In this document: positions 17,094 through 26,598 of the stretch, in pieces
Numbering within the stretch: the stretch's first letter is position 1
Layout: each line of letters begins with the position of its first letter
Source: RYN-230 sp963770535
GTDB taxonomy: Bacteria; Actinomycetota; Actinomycetes; Streptosporangiales; Streptosporangiaceae
Length of the DNA: 64,000 nt
Assembly (NCBI GenBank): GCA_963770535.1
Contig: CAVYPZ010000002.1
Coordinates: forward strand, 47,706 to 111,705
Direction of reading: 5' to 3'
Notes under the pieces: model-generated
The model's database searches: none
What the model was told of the DNA's origin: nothing
The model's input: the letters and a program-made list of their open reading frames with translations, nothing else
Program-made: the position numbers and the translations under genes

Positions 17094-19339
17094 GCAGCGC
17101 CCTGGACACCGTTGACCGCGCCGCGGCCACGCCCGGCCAGCCCCAGCCCTACGCGGAGCTCGGCCTGACCAGCGGGGAGTACGCGCGGATCGGCGAGCTG
17201 CTGGGCCGCCGGCCGACCGACGCGGAGCTGGCGATCTACTCGGTGATGTGGAGCGAGCACTGCTCCTACAAGTCGTCCAAGGTGCACCTGCGGCGCTTCG
17301 GGGAGACCGCGCCGCCATCGCCGGCGCTGCTCGCCGGGATCGGCCAGAACGCTGGCGTGGTGGACATTGGCCAGGGGTACGCCGTCACGTTCAAGGTGGA
17401 GTCGCACAACCACCCCTCCTACGTGGAGCCGTTCCAGGGCGCGGCGACCGGCGTGGGCGGGATCGTGCGCGACATCCTGGCCATGGGAGCCCGCCCGGTC
17501 GCGGTGATGGACTCGCTGCGGTTCGGCCCCGCTGACGCGCCGGATACCCACCGGGTGCTGCCCGGGGTCGTGTCGGGCATCTCGTTCTACGGCAACTGCC
17601 TCGGCCTGCCCAACATCGGCGGCGAGCTGGCCTTCGACCCCTGCTACCGGGGGAACCCGCTGGTCAACGCGCTGTGCGTCGGGGTCATGCGGCACGAGGA
17701 CCTCAAGCTCGCCGCGGCCCGCGGGACGGGCAACAAGGTGATCCTGTTCGGCTCCCGGACCGGCCCTGACGGCATCGGCGGTGCTTCCGTGCTGGCCAGC
17801 GCGACGTTCGGGGCAGGTGAGGCGGCTAAGCGGCCCAGCGTGCAGGTCGGCGACCCGTTCATGGAGAAGCTGCTGATCGAGTGCTGCCTGGAGCTGTACG
17901 CGGCCGGCCTGGTGACCGGCATCCAGGACCTCGGCGCGGCCGGCGTCGCGTGCGCCACGACCGAGCTGGCCGCCGGCGGCGGCAGCGGGATGCAGGTGGA
18001 TCTGTCCGCAGTGCCGCTGCGCGACCCGGCGCTGGGCCCGGCCGAGATCCTGATGAGCGAGTCACAGGAACGCATGATGGCCGTGGCCGAGCCGGCCAAC
18101 GTGGGCCGCTTCATGGACGTCTGCGCCCGCTGGGGTGTGCTGGCCACGGTGATCGGCGAGGTCACCGCCACCGGCCGGCTGGAGATGACCTGGCTCGGGG
18201 AGCGGGTGGTGGACATCCCGCCGGCCACCGCGGCCGACGAGGGCCCGGTCTACCACCGGCCCATCCAGCGCCCGGTGGCCCAGGACGCGCTGCTGGCCGA
18301 CGATCCGGCCGCGCTGCCCCGGCCCCGCGGCGGCCCGGAGCTGCGGGCCACGCTGCTGTCCCTGCTGGCCTCGCCCGGCCTGGCCGACCCGGGCTGGGTC
18401 ACCGAGCAGTACGACAGGCATGTGCGGGGCAACACGATCCTGGCCGTGCCGCAGGACGCCGGCGTGATCCGCATCGACGAGCAGACCGGTCTCGGCATCG
18501 CGCTGGCCACGGACGGGAATGGCCGGTTCGGCCTGCTGGATCCCTACGCGGGGGCCCAGCTCGCGCTGGCCGAGGCCTACCGGAACGTGGCCGCCACCGG
18601 CGCGGTGCCGCTCGCGGTGACCAACTGCCTCAACTTCGGCTCGCCCGAGGATCCCGGGGTCATGTGGCAGTTCAGCGAGGCGGTCCGCGGGCTCGCCGAC
18701 GGATGTGCCGCGCTCGGGGTCCCCGTCACCGGCGGCAACGTCAGCTTCTACAACCAGACCGACGAGACGCCGATCCATCCCACCCCGGTGGTGGGGGTGC
18801 TGGGTGTGCACGCCGACGTGACCCGGCGCGTCCCGATCGGGCTGCGCACTGAGGGGGCCACGGTCGTGCTGCTGGGCCGGACCGGGCCGGAGTTCGGCGG
18901 CTCGGCCTGGGCCCAGGTGACCCACGGGCACTGCGGCGGGCGGCCCCCTGAGGTGGACCTGGCCGCCGAGCGGGCCCTGGCCGCCGTGCTGACCGGGGCG
19001 GCCGCGGAGGGGCTGCTGGAGGCCGCGCACGACCTGTCCGAGGGCGGCCTGGCCGTCGCGCTGGCCGAATGCTGCCTGGACCAGGGGATCGGCTGCCAGG
19101 TGACGCTGCCGGGGGACCTGTTCACCCAGCTGTTCAGCGAGTCGGCCGCCCGCGCCGTGGTCGCGGTCCGGCCGGGCTCGCAGCAGGCCTTCGCCGCCCT
19201 GGCCGCCCGCCATGGGGTGCCGGTCACCGAACTCGGCGTGGCCGGCGGGGACAGCCTGGTCGTCCAGGGCAGCTTCGGCATCCATGTCGATGAGCTGGCG
19301 GCCGCGCACCGGGCGACCCTGCCCGGCATCTTCGGCTGA
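17090..19339 (+). CDS. purL: Phosphoribosylformylglycinamidine synthase, large subunit PurL
   Basis: The 749-residue ATP-dependent synthetase subunit (short PurL, needs PurS and PurQ). YSVMWSEHCSYKSSK carries the catalytic His region. The conserved VESHNHPSYVEPFQGAATGV, GGIVRDILAMGARPVA, ESQERMMAV and NVSFYNQT segments mark the two tandem AIR-synthase-like halves. Length is normal for the type. The GTG start overlaps purQ by four bases. A GC hairpin follows directly after the stop. Confidence 0.96.
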   Translation: MSSALDTVDRAAATPGQPQPYAELGLTSGEYARIGELLGRRPTDAELAIYSVMWSEHCSYKSSKVHLRRFGETAPPSPALLAGIGQNAGVVDIGQGYAVTFKVESHNHPSYVEPFQGAATGVGGIVRDILAMGARPVAVMDSLRFGPADAPDTHRVLPGVVSGISFYGNCLGLPNIGGELAFDPCYRGNPLVNALCVGVMRHEDLKLAAARGTGNKVILFGSRTGPDGIGGASVLASATFGAGEAAKRPSVQVGDPFMEKLLIECCLELYAAGLVTGIQDLGAAGVACATTELAAGGGSGMQVDLSAVPLRDPALGPAEILMSESQERMMAVAEPANVGRFMDVCARWGVLATVIGEVTATGRLEMTWLGERVVDIPPATAADEGPVYHRPIQRPVAQDALLADDPAALPRPRGGPELRATLLSLLASPGLADPGWVTEQYDRHVRGNTILAVPQDAGVIRIDEQTGLGIALATDGNGRFGLLDPYAGAQLALAEAYRNVAATGAVPLAVTNCLNFGSPEDPGVMWQFSEAVRGLADGCAALGVPVTGGNVSFYNQTDETPIHPTPVVGVLGVHADVTRRVPIGLRTEGATVVLLGRTGPEFGGSAWAQVTHGHCGGRPPEVDLAAERALAAVLTGAAAEGLLEAAHDLSEGGLAVALAECCLDQGIGCQVTLPGDLFTQLFSESAARAVVAVRPGSQQAFAALAARHGVPVTELGVAGGDSLVVQGSFGIHVDELAAAHRATLPGIFG

Positions 19340-19358
19340 CCCGCCCCCGCAGGGCGGG
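19340..19358. terminator. Hairpin between purL and the convergent lectin-like gene
   Basis: Seven-base perfect arms (CCCGCCC / GGGCGGG) with a five-base loop beginning right after the purL stop; no T-run. Probably stops transcription from both sides. Confidence 0.7.
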
Positions 19359-19378
19359 CCGTGGCGGGCCTGCCCAGC

Positions 19379-20032
19379 TCAGAAGGCTGTCCAGAACATG
19401 ATCAGCTGCGGCCACGGCCTGCCGGTACCGCACTTTTGCAGTTCCGCTATGACCGACCCGCCCGACGACGCGGTTCCCAGCCCCAGGCAGCGCCCGTCAG
19501 ACGCGCTGCGCAGCGCCCAGTAGTCCCGCCCCTGCGCGTCGGTTCTCTCGAACGGGTGATACCAGCGCTGGTCGAGCCGCGTGTCACAGGGCGCCACCTG
19601 CACGGTCGCCTGGGCGCCGCTGCCCACCGCGGTCAGGCACTGCCCGGTCGCGGAGGACAGCAGGACGAACGCGCCGCCGCCCATTTCGTCGGCCTGCCAC
19701 TGCTGGCTGGACTGGACGGACTCGCCCCCGCCCCTGCTGGGGGTGAAGAGAAGGCCGCCCGCCGACCCTTCGAGCAGCGTCGCGGGGGAACCGGGGGATC
19801 CGGCCTGGCCGGTGCGGCCCAGGTTGGCCAGGCCCACCGACTGCTGGCTGGTTATCTTGTTCGACAGCCGGAGCTGCCCTCCCTGCGCCGCGCTGGTGCT
19901 CCGGGAATGGAGGAACGCAACCACGCCCACGCCGACCAGCACCGCCAGCACCACGGTCGCGCTGACCAGGACGACAGCCGTGGCCCGCGATCTGCCCTTG
20001 CCTCGCCGCCCAGGACCGCGCATTCCCGCCAT
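19379..20032 (-). CDS. Membrane-anchored ricin-B-like (beta-trefoil) protein
   Basis: A 217-residue type II protein: a short basic cytosolic end (MAGMRGPGRRGKGRSRA), one helix (about residues 18-40), then an extracellular region with LLSSATGQCLTAVG, CDTRLDQRW and ALRSASDGRCLGLGT. These repeat the GxCLxxxG and QxW features of ricin-type carbohydrate-binding folds, though only about two of the three lobes are recognisable. No catalytic domain is attached. Likely a cell-surface sugar-binding protein of unknown ligand. Convergent with purL, divergent from the SCP-like gene. Confidence 0.68.
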   Translation of the reverse strand: MAGMRGPGRRGKGRSRATAVVLVSATVVLAVLVGVGVVAFLHSRSTSAAQGGQLRLSNKITSQQSVGLANLGRTGQAGSPGSPATLLEGSAGGLLFTPSRGGGESVQSSQQWQADEMGGGAFVLLSSATGQCLTAVGSGAQATVQVAPCDTRLDQRWYHPFERTDAQGRDYWALRSASDGRCLGLGTASSGGSVIAELQKCGTGRPWPQLIMFWTAF

Positions 20033-20180
20033 AAGGATGACGATTACTGGCTACTGGCTAGTTAAGCCACCTATATGAGGAAATCGCTCGAATCATGCTA
20101 TATGGCGTCACCGAGAGGCCCCGGCTGTCTACCCGGCGTCCCGGATCATGACGATTCGGGTCACGGTACGTTAGGCGCTG

Positions 20181-20660
20181 ATGCCTTCCCGCCGCCCCGA
20201 TCCCCAGCGACTGCTCGCCGCCCTGGACGCGCAGCGGCTGGCGCTGGGCCAGGATCCGTGGGCAGGCCCGGCCGATCCCGCGGTGCTGGGCCGGGCGCTG
20301 GCCTTCTCGGTGCTCGGGGCGCTGGATGCGGGCGCCGAGCCACGGCGGGAGGCGATCCGGGCCGCGGTCACCCACCTGCTCGGGCTGCTCGCCTCCGACG
20401 CGCCCGGCCGCGCGGTGGAGGTCCGGGTTCCGCCGTACGCCGCGGTCCAGGCCATCGCCGGGCCGCGGCACACCCGGGGCACCCCGCCGAACGTGGTGGA
20501 GACCGACCCTGTGACCTGGGTCAGGCTGGCCCTGGGCCGGGTCACCTGGGCGCAGGCCCGGGAGGCCGGGCTGGTCAGTGCCAGCGGCCCGCGGGCCGAC
20601 CTGTCGGGATGGCTGCCGCTCCTGCGCGGCACGACCAGCGCCCCGCCGTCATTAGACTGA
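20181..20660 (+). CDS. SCP (sterol carrier) family protein, MaoC/SCP-like
   Basis: A 159-residue protein with the conserved actinobacterial segment EVRVPPYAAVQAIAGPRHTR, followed by TPPNVVETDPVTWVRLALGR and WAQAREAGLVSASG. These are annotated in Streptomyces as sterol carrier family protein next to purF, which I recall as the same position. The fold suggests binding of a hydrophobic small molecule; no real substrate is known. It ends four bases before the purF start and is probably co-transcribed with it. Confidence 0.8.
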   Translation: MPSRRPDPQRLLAALDAQRLALGQDPWAGPADPAVLGRALAFSVLGALDAGAEPRREAIRAAVTHLLGLLASDAPGRAVEVRVPPYAAVQAIAGPRHTRGTPPNVVETDPVTWVRLALGRVTWAQAREAGLVSASGPRADLSGWLPLLRGTTSAPPSLD

Positions 20661-20664
20661 CCAG

Positions 20665-22134
20665 GTGGTCAACCCCGATGGCCGACTGACGGACGACGTG
20701 GATCCCGGAGACCGGCCTCCTCGGGATGCATGCGGTGTCTTCGGCGTGTGGTCCCCTGGTGAGGAAGTCGCCAAGCTCGCCTACTTCGGCCTCTACGCCC
20801 TGCAGCACCGGGGCCAGGAGTCCGCCGGCATCGCCGTCAGTGACGGCGACCGGATCGTGGTGTACAAGGACATGGGCCTGGTCGCCCAGGTCTTCGACGA
20901 GGCCGCGCTGTCCACGCTGCGGGGCCACATCGCGGTCGGGCACTGCCGGTATTCCACCAGCGGCGCCTCGACCTGGGAAAATGCGCAGCCCACGTTCCGG
21001 TCCACGCCGGTGGCCAGCCTGGCCCTGGGCCACAACGGCAACCTGATCAACACCCTCGAGCTTGCGGCGGTCGCCAGCGGTGCCGAAGGGGAGCGCGGGC
21101 CCGCCGGCCAGCGGGCCACGACCGACACGGACGTGCTCACCGCGCTGTTCGCCGACCCCCGGATGCCCAGCGTCGAGGACAGCGCGCTGGCCACCCTGCC
21201 GCTGGTGCGCGGGGCCTACTCGCTGGTGTTCATGGATGAGCACACCCTGTACGCGGCCCGCGACCCGCAGGGCTTCCGCCCCCTCGTGCTGGGCCAGCTG
21301 GCCGCCGGCTGGGTGGTGGCCAGCGAGACCGCCGCCCTCGACATCGTGGGCGCGTCGTTCATCCGGGAAATCGAGCCCGGCGAGCTGGTCACCATCGACG
21401 AGCGCGGGGTCAGGTCGCGGCATTTCGCCCGCCCGCACCCGGCGGGCTGCCTGTTCGAGTACGTCTACCTGGCCCGCCCGGACACGGCCATCGCGGGGCG
21501 CAGCGTGCAGGCCACCCGGGTCCAGGTCGGCCGGATGCTGGCCGCCGAGCACCCGGTCGAGGCGGACCTGGTCATCCCGGTGCCGGAATCGGGCACCCCG
21601 GCGGCCATCGGCTACGCCCAGGCCAGTGGCATCCCCTACGGCCAGGGGCTGGTCAAGAACTCCTACGTCGGGCGGACGTTCATCCAGCCCAGCCAGACGA
21701 TCCGGCAGCGCGGCATCCGGCTCAAGCTGAACCCGCTGCGGGAGGTCATCGCCGGGCAGCGGGTCGTCGTGGTCGACGACTCGATCGTGCGCGGCAACAC
21801 CCAGCAGGCCATCGTGGCCATGCTCCGCGAGGCGGGCGCCGCGGAGGTGCACGTGCGGATCTCCAGCCCGCCCGTGGCGTGGCCCTGCTTCTACGGGATC
21901 GACTTCGCCACGCGCGCCGAGCTGATCGCGGGCAGTTCCACGGTCGAGGAGATCCGCGACTCGATCGGGGCCGACTCACTCGGCTTCGTCTCGCTGGAGG
22001 GCCTCACCGAGGCGACCACGATCCCCGCGGGCCGGCTGTGCCGGGCCTGCTTCGACGGCCAGTACCCGATCCCGGTCGCCGAGGCCGAGCGGGGCAAGCA
22101 CCTGCTGGAAATCACCCCTCCGGTCCTGTCATGA
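20665..22134 (+). CDS. purF: Amidophosphoribosyltransferase PurF
   Basis: The 489-residue first enzyme of purine synthesis (PRPP + glutamine to phosphoribosylamine). After a 22-residue propeptide the N-terminal nucleophile Cys (DACGVFGVW, residue 23) begins the glutaminase domain (GLYALQHRGQESAGI, GHCRYSTSGASTWENAQP, GHNGNLIN). The phosphoribosyltransferase domain has VVVVDDSIVRGNT (PRPP loop). Two C-terminal Cys sites (LCRACFDGQYPIP, and WPCFYGID) match the iron-sulfur-type B. subtilis PurF. The GTG start follows the SCP-like stop by four bases; the stop overlaps purM. Confidence 0.96.
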   Translation: MVNPDGRLTDDVDPGDRPPRDACGVFGVWSPGEEVAKLAYFGLYALQHRGQESAGIAVSDGDRIVVYKDMGLVAQVFDEAALSTLRGHIAVGHCRYSTSGASTWENAQPTFRSTPVASLALGHNGNLINTLELAAVASGAEGERGPAGQRATTDTDVLTALFADPRMPSVEDSALATLPLVRGAYSLVFMDEHTLYAARDPQGFRPLVLGQLAAGWVVASETAALDIVGASFIREIEPGELVTIDERGVRSRHFARPHPAGCLFEYVYLARPDTAIAGRSVQATRVQVGRMLAAEHPVEADLVIPVPESGTPAAIGYAQASGIPYGQGLVKNSYVGRTFIQPSQTIRQRGIRLKLNPLREVIAGQRVVVVDDSIVRGNTQQAIVAMLREAGAAEVHVRISSPPVAWPCFYGIDFATRAELIAGSSTVEEIRDSIGADSLGFVSLEGLTEATTIPAGRLCRACFDGQYPIPVAEAERGKHLLEITPPVLS

Positions 22135-23180
22135 CCAGCTCCTACCGTGACGCGGGCGTGGACATCGCCGCGGGCGAGCGGGCCGTGGACCTGATGCGCG
22201 CCTCGATCGCCCGGACCAGCGGCCCGGAGGTGATGGGCGGCCTGGGCGGGTTCGCGGGGCTGTTCGACGCCACCCGGCTGACCACGATGCGGCGGCCGCT
22301 GCTGGCCACCTCGACCGACGGGGTGGGCACCAAGGTGCTGATCGCCAGCCGCCTCGGGGTCTATGACACGATCGGCATCGACCTGGTCGGGATGGTCGTG
22401 GACGACCTGGTGGTGTGCGGGGCACAGCCGCTGTTCATGACCGACTACATGGTTTTCGGCTCCCTCCAGCCGGAGCGCGCCGCGGCCATCGTGTCCGGCG
22501 TGGCCGAGGGATGCGTCCGGGCGGGCTGCGCCCTGATCGGCGGCGAGACGGCCGAGCATCCGGGCCATTTCGGGCCGGACGACTTCGACCTGGCCGGTGC
22601 GGCCACCGGCGTGGTCAACGCCGGCGACCTGCTCGGCCCGCACCGGGTGCAGCCGGGCGACGTGGTGGTCGCGCTGGCCTCCTCAGGGCTGCATTCGAAC
22701 GGGTTCTCGCTGGTCCGGCGGATACTCCAGCGGGCCCGGCTGGACCTGGCCGCCGGGCTTCCCGGGATCCCCGGGACCCTGGGCGCCGAGCTGCTCACCC
22801 CCACGCGCATCTACGCCCGCGACTGCCTGGCCCTGGCCGCCGGCTGCGACGTGCACGCCTACGCGCACATCACCGGCGGCGGGCTGGCCGCCAACCTGGC
22901 CCGGGTGCTGCCCGCGGGGGCCGACGCGGTCCTGGACCGGGGGACCTGGCGGCCACCGGCTGTGTTCAGGCTGCTCGCGGAGCGTGGCGGGGTAGCGGCG
23001 GCTGAGATGGAACAGGTGTTCAATATGGGCGTCGGCATGGCCGCCGTGCTCGCCCGCGCGGACGCCGGCCGCGCCCTCGCCATGCTGGCCGAGCGCGGCC
23101 TCCCGGCGTGGGTGCTCGGCGAGATCGTGCCCGGCACGGGTGCCGCCCGGCTGGCCGGGCAGCATCCGCCGGGAAGCTAG
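22131..23180 (+). CDS. purM: Phosphoribosylformylglycinamidine cyclo-ligase (AIR synthase) PurM
   Basis: A 349-residue ATP-dependent enzyme closing the imidazole ring (step 5 of IMP synthesis). SYRDAGVDIAAGERAVDLM, the ATP loop STDGVGTKVLIAS, DLVGMVVDDLVVCGAQPLF, GGETAEHPGHF and the HITGGGLAANLARVLP segment are diagnostic. The ATG at 22131 overlaps the purF TGA (ATGA). A longer open frame upstream is inside purF and not real. Confidence 0.96.
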   Translation: MTSSYRDAGVDIAAGERAVDLMRASIARTSGPEVMGGLGGFAGLFDATRLTTMRRPLLATSTDGVGTKVLIASRLGVYDTIGIDLVGMVVDDLVVCGAQPLFMTDYMVFGSLQPERAAAIVSGVAEGCVRAGCALIGGETAEHPGHFGPDDFDLAGAATGVVNAGDLLGPHRVQPGDVVVALASSGLHSNGFSLVRRILQRARLDLAAGLPGIPGTLGAELLTPTRIYARDCLALAAGCDVHAYAHITGGGLAANLARVLPAGADAVLDRGTWRPPAVFRLLAERGGVAAAEMEQVFNMGVGMAAVLARADAGRALAMLAERGLPAWVLGEIVPGTGAARLAGQHPPGS

Positions 23181-23185
23181 GCCCT

Positions 23186-23449
23186 CTAGGCCCGCCCGGG
23201 CCTGCTCACGGGTGACCCATTGCCGTAGCCGAGCCCCTCGTCGTCCTCGTCTTCGTCGTCGGCATCATCGTCGTCAGCGTCATCGTCATCCGCGTAACGC
23301 CCTGCGACGTAGGGATCACTATCTGCCTCCCCATCGTCCCTGCCGACACCCAGCTCAGTCCGCAGCCGGTCAAGGTCCGTGCCGCCGCTGTTGTACTTCA
23401 GCTGGCGTGCCACCTTTACCTGCTTGGCCTTGGCTCGGCCGCGCCCCAT
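23186..23449 (-). CDS. DUF3073 family protein with acidic tail
   Basis: An 87-residue conserved actinobacterial protein of unknown function. MGRGRAKAKQVKVARQLKYN followed by SGGTDLDRLRTELG is the signature of DUF3073. The C-terminus is an Asp-rich run (about 20 Asp/Glu within 26 residues) and a short basic end. The start at 23449 was taken at the conserved MGRGRAK rather than the longer upstream frame, with GAGGGGG upstream. Basic head plus acidic tail suggests nucleic-acid or ribosome contact, but that is inference. Same neighbours (purM, vdh, bldC) as in Streptomyces. Confidence 0.9.
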   Translation of the reverse strand: MGRGRAKAKQVKVARQLKYNSGGTDLDRLRTELGVGRDDGEADSDPYVAGRYADDDDADDDDADDEDEDDEGLGYGNGSPVSRPGRA

Positions 23450-23686
23450 TGGCTCGACCCCCTCGAACATGCGGAGCCACTCTCGGGCTCCTGCTCCCTG
23501 CGCTGATGACCTGCGGCTTTACGCATGCAGGACGGCCCGTCGCCTCTTCACCGCTTGAGGTGCGACGCGCTTCCAGCTTGCGTACATCCCCAACCGTACC
23601 TGCTTTGCGCCGTAAGCGCCTCTACAGGATGCGAGCAGGCCTGATTGACCCTCATCAATTCCTGACCCGCGGCCCTGGCCGGGGCA

Positions 23687-23701
23687 CCCTCCCGGGGAGG
23701 G
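23687..23701 (-). terminator. Hairpin after vdh
   Basis: Six-base perfect arms (CCCTCC / GGAGGG) with a three-base loop lying 12 bases past the vdh stop on the minus strand. The remaining 23450-23686 between the DUF3073 start and this hairpin holds no gene and probably the DUF3073 promoter. Confidence 0.5.
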
Positions 23702-23712
23702 CGGACGAAGGC

Positions 23713-24810
23713 TCACCGACCCAGCCAGATCCCCCGCAGCCTGCCCACCTCGGACATCCGGCGCTCGGCCAGACGGTCCGCGGCGACCGCCGGCGGCACT
23801 CCCTCGGTGTCGGCCAGCGCGAAAATCTGCCTGGTCGTGTCGTAGATCTGCCCGGCCCGGGCCTGGGCCCGCTCGAAGTTGAACCCGCCCAGCTCGTCGG
23901 AGACCTGGATCACGCCGCCCGCGTTGACCACATAGTCCGGGGCGTACAGGACGCCCCGGTCAGCGAGCAGTTTCTCGATCCCGGGGTGAGCCAGCTGGTT
24001 GTTGGCCCCGCCGCAGATGATGCTGGCCCGCAGGCTCGCCACGGTGTCGTCGTCCAGGGCGCCACCGAGCGCGCACGGGGCGTAGACGTCCAGCTGCCGG
24101 GCCAGGAGCCCGGCCCGGCCCGGCACCACCTGCACGCCCGGGTGGGCCGCCGCGACCCGGCTCACCGCGTCCGGGTCCACGTCGCAGATCACGGCCGACG
24201 CGCCCGCCTCGGCCAGGAGGGTGACCAGCCTCCGCCCGACCTTGCCAACTCCTTCCACGCCTACCAGGCGCCCCTCCAGGCTCGGGCTGCCCCACAGGTG
24301 CTCAGCGGCGGCCCGCATGCCCTGGAAGACGCCGAACGCGGTGAGCACGGAGGAGTCGCCCGCGCCGCCGTTCGGCACGGTCCGCCCGGTCACGTGGCCG
24401 GATTCCCGGGCGATGACGTCCATGTCCTCGCTGTAGGTGCCGATGTCACACGCGGTGATGTAGCGTCCGCCCAGCGACTCCAGGAAGCGGCCGTACGCCC
24501 GGAGCAGCGCCTCGGACTTCTGCGTGGCGGGATCGCCGATGATCACGGCCTTGCCGCCGCCATGGTCGAGGCCCGCTATCGCGTTCTTGTAGGCCATGGC
24601 CCGGGACAGGTTCAGCACGTCGGCCAGGGCCGTGTCGTCGTCCGGGTAGGGGTAGAAGCGGGTCCCGCCGAGCGCGGGGCCGAGCGCCGTCGAGTAGATG
24701 GCGATGATGGCCCGCAGGCCGCTGCGGCGGTCCTGGCAGAAGACGACCTGCTCGTGCCCCGGATCGGTGCCGGAGTTCAGGGCGGTCGGAGGGGGGAACA
24801 CGTTCGTCAC
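23713..24810 (-). CDS. vdh: Valine (branched-chain amino acid) dehydrogenase
   Basis: A 365-residue NAD-dependent deaminase of the Glu/Leu/Phe/Val dehydrogenase family, converting Val/Leu/Ile to 2-oxoacids. The substrate domain has LGPALGGTRFYPYPDDDTAL and the catalytic Lys in GLDHGGGKAVI. The Rossmann domain has VGVEGVGKVGRRLVTLLAEAG. Length matches Streptomyces Vdh. The GTG start at 24810 gives MTNVFPPP; the open frame extends much further upstream but overlaps the divergent gene. The products feed the BkdABC complex found nine kilobases away. Confidence 0.92.
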   Translation of the reverse strand: MTNVFPPPTALNSGTDPGHEQVVFCQDRRSGLRAIIAIYSTALGPALGGTRFYPYPDDDTALADVLNLSRAMAYKNAIAGLDHGGGKAVIIGDPATQKSEALLRAYGRFLESLGGRYITACDIGTYSEDMDVIARESGHVTGRTVPNGGAGDSSVLTAFGVFQGMRAAAEHLWGSPSLEGRLVGVEGVGKVGRRLVTLLAEAGASAVICDVDPDAVSRVAAAHPGVQVVPGRAGLLARQLDVYAPCALGGALDDDTVASLRASIICGGANNQLAHPGIEKLLADRGVLYAPDYVVNAGGVIQVSDELGGFNFERAQARAGQIYDTTRQIFALADTEGVPPAVAADRLAERRMSEVGRLRGIWLGR

Positions 24811-24945
24811 GGTAGTGACTGCCTCTCGCGTTCTGGTGGATGCGTTCGCCCGGCGCACGGCAGGCCAGGCGGCCTGGGGTGGGGCCGGCCCGGATCCGAC
24901 ACTATCGCTGCGGTGGACCAGTGACGATGTCGTTATCCGCAGGAC

Positions 24946-25920
24946 ATGTACCGCGGTTCGCGGGCGTGCCACGATGCGAACGTGCGACCCTACGCGGCCT
25001 ATCTGCGCGTCTATGAGCCCCTCTCCGCGTTCAGTGATGCGGAGGGCCGGTACTGGGCGCAGTACGCGGCTTCCGCGGCGCGGCCGCGCCGCGCGTCCTC
25101 GCTGGATGCGGAGCAGGCGGAGGCGCTCGGCAGGCTGATCGCCATCCCGGCGATCGCGGCCCCGCGGCGGGAGAGCGGCCACGCCTATGTCCGCTGGGCC
25201 GACGGGGTCACCTACATCTGCCCCTGGCAGACCCGGCTGCGGTCCTGGCTCGAGCTGGCCCGGCTGCGTTCCACCGCGCGCCCGCTGATGGCCGCCGCGT
25301 TCACGGCCGGCCAGGCCGACGAGGCGCTGCGTGACTTCGCCTGCTGGCAGGGCCAGGCGTCGTCGCTGCGGGTCTTCATCCAGTCCTGCACCTGGTCGGT
25401 TCCCCCCGGATGGTTCGTGCCCTTCGCCCCCGAGGAGAGGTGGCTCGTGCTGGACGGCGCCGGCGACGGCAGCCACGGGCCGGCCACCGCCGCGGCGGCC
25501 CGGACGCTCCTGTACGCCACGGCCATGTCCCAGGCCCGCCGGAGGGTCGCCCGGGCCCTGAACGCGCTGCGGCGCACCAGCGGCGATGCCTTAACGAGCC
25601 CGCCCGGCGCAGCGGGCGGCGGGGGCCACGCGGGCGAGCCCGGCGGCCGGGACGGCCTGGGCCCATGGCAGGCCACCGTGGAGATTGCCCAGATCGGCCG
25701 GTGGCTGGAGGAGTTCCATCCCCATTCGGTCGTGGAACTGGATTACGGCGGCCTCGTGCACCTGCTGGACGACGATTCGCTGCGCGCTGACCAGTCGGCG
25801 GCGGAGGTGTCGGCGTCCATCAGCGCCACCCGGGAAGGCCAGCAGGACCTGGCCAGCGTGCTCTACCAGAGGCTCCGCAGCAGGTGGCAGGCACTGGAGT
25901 CCCTCGAAGCCGCCAACTGA
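24946..25920 (+). CDS. Conserved actinobacterial protein between vdh and bldC
   Basis: A 324-residue soluble protein of unknown function. Its N-terminal VRPYAAYLRVYEPLSAF and the segment YVRWADGVTYICPWQTRLRS match, as I recall, the Streptomyces gene at the same place (SCO4090). A Gly/Ala-rich linker (around 215-235) separates an Ala/Arg-rich helical region from a C-terminal part with VELDYGGLVHLL. No signal peptide, helix bundle or catalytic motif stands out. The start is uncertain: ATG 24946 or GTG 24982, the latter beginning at the conserved VRPYA. Divergent from vdh with about 135 bp between. Confidence 0.75.
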   Translation: MYRGSRACHDANVRPYAAYLRVYEPLSAFSDAEGRYWAQYAASAARPRRASSLDAEQAEALGRLIAIPAIAAPRRESGHAYVRWADGVTYICPWQTRLRSWLELARLRSTARPLMAAAFTAGQADEALRDFACWQGQASSLRVFIQSCTWSVPPGWFVPFAPEERWLVLDGAGDGSHGPATAAAARTLLYATAMSQARRRVARALNALRRTSGDALTSPPGAAGGGGHAGEPGGRDGLGPWQATVEIAQIGRWLEEFHPHSVVELDYGGLVHLLDDDSLRADQSAAEVSASISATREGQQDLASVLYQRLRSRWQALESLEAAN

Positions 25921-26178
25921 CTATCAGAGGACGACTTTCCAGATTCCACCCGTTGCAACGATACGTGTCGCTAGAATCACGCAGCGTGACGCATAACAGT
26001 GGAGCAACGGGGGCGACCTGTCACAGAATCTTTGCTCCTGGTGGTCAACTTGTCACCGCTGGTGATGGCAATATGGTCTCAGTGGGCCATATGGGACATC
26101 CACGGCAGGCTCCGCCAGGAGCCAGGCAAAGCAACAACCGCAGGATCGCAAACTGGTCCAAGAGGAGAGGCCGTAGAC
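25921..26178 (+). promoter_or_regulatory. bldC upstream region
   Basis: A 258-bp non-coding stretch, clearly lower in GC than its surroundings. It contains a possible promoter (TTGTCA at 26050-26055, 16-base spacer, TATGGT at 26072-26077) and a short palindrome CCATATGG shortly after. The long leader to the bldC ATG fits a regulated transcript; no known operator is recognised. Short frames here are not convincing genes. Confidence 0.4.
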
Positions 26179-26382
26179 ATGTCTGCACGTACACCCGAGG
26201 CCGAGCCGCTGTTGACCCCGGCTGAGGTCGCGACAATGTTCCGCGTTGATCCCAAGACGGTGACGCGCTGGGCGAAGGCGGGGAAGCTGACCTCCATCCG
26301 GACGCTGGGGGGACACCGCCGGTACCGGGAGACTGAGGTCCGCGCGCTCCTGGCGGGCATCCCGCAGCAGCGCTCGGAGTAG
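26179..26382 (+). CDS. bldC: BldC, MerR-like developmental DNA-binding protein
   Basis: A 67-residue winged-helix protein controlling the switch to sporulation in Streptomyces. The sequence PLLTPAEVATMFRVDPKTV, the recognition helix RWAKAGKLTSIRTLGGHRRY and the end LLAGIPQQRSE are almost identical to the Streptomyces protein as I remember it. The start is set at the ATG giving MSARTPEAEP; the open frame goes on upstream but that part is the leader. BldC binds direct repeats cooperatively. Its presence argues for a filamentous, sporulating host. Confidence 0.97.
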   Translation: MSARTPEAEPLLTPAEVATMFRVDPKTVTRWAKAGKLTSIRTLGGHRRYRETEVRALLAGIPQQRSE

Positions 26383-26598
26383 CGCGCACCACAGCACGAA
26401 AGGCACGACAGCAGTACACGCGATACCGGAAGTACACGCAGTACAGCACGACACGAGGGGGGGTCGGCCCCGGCGGACAGCCGGGCCGGCGAGCGGCGAA
26501 CGCGCAGGTCGCTTGCTGGAGTTCGAGGGAACTGCCGGGGTCGATCCTGGGTCATCTCCAGACGGCGGGCCGCAATCTTTCCCGGGCACGGGCGGCTG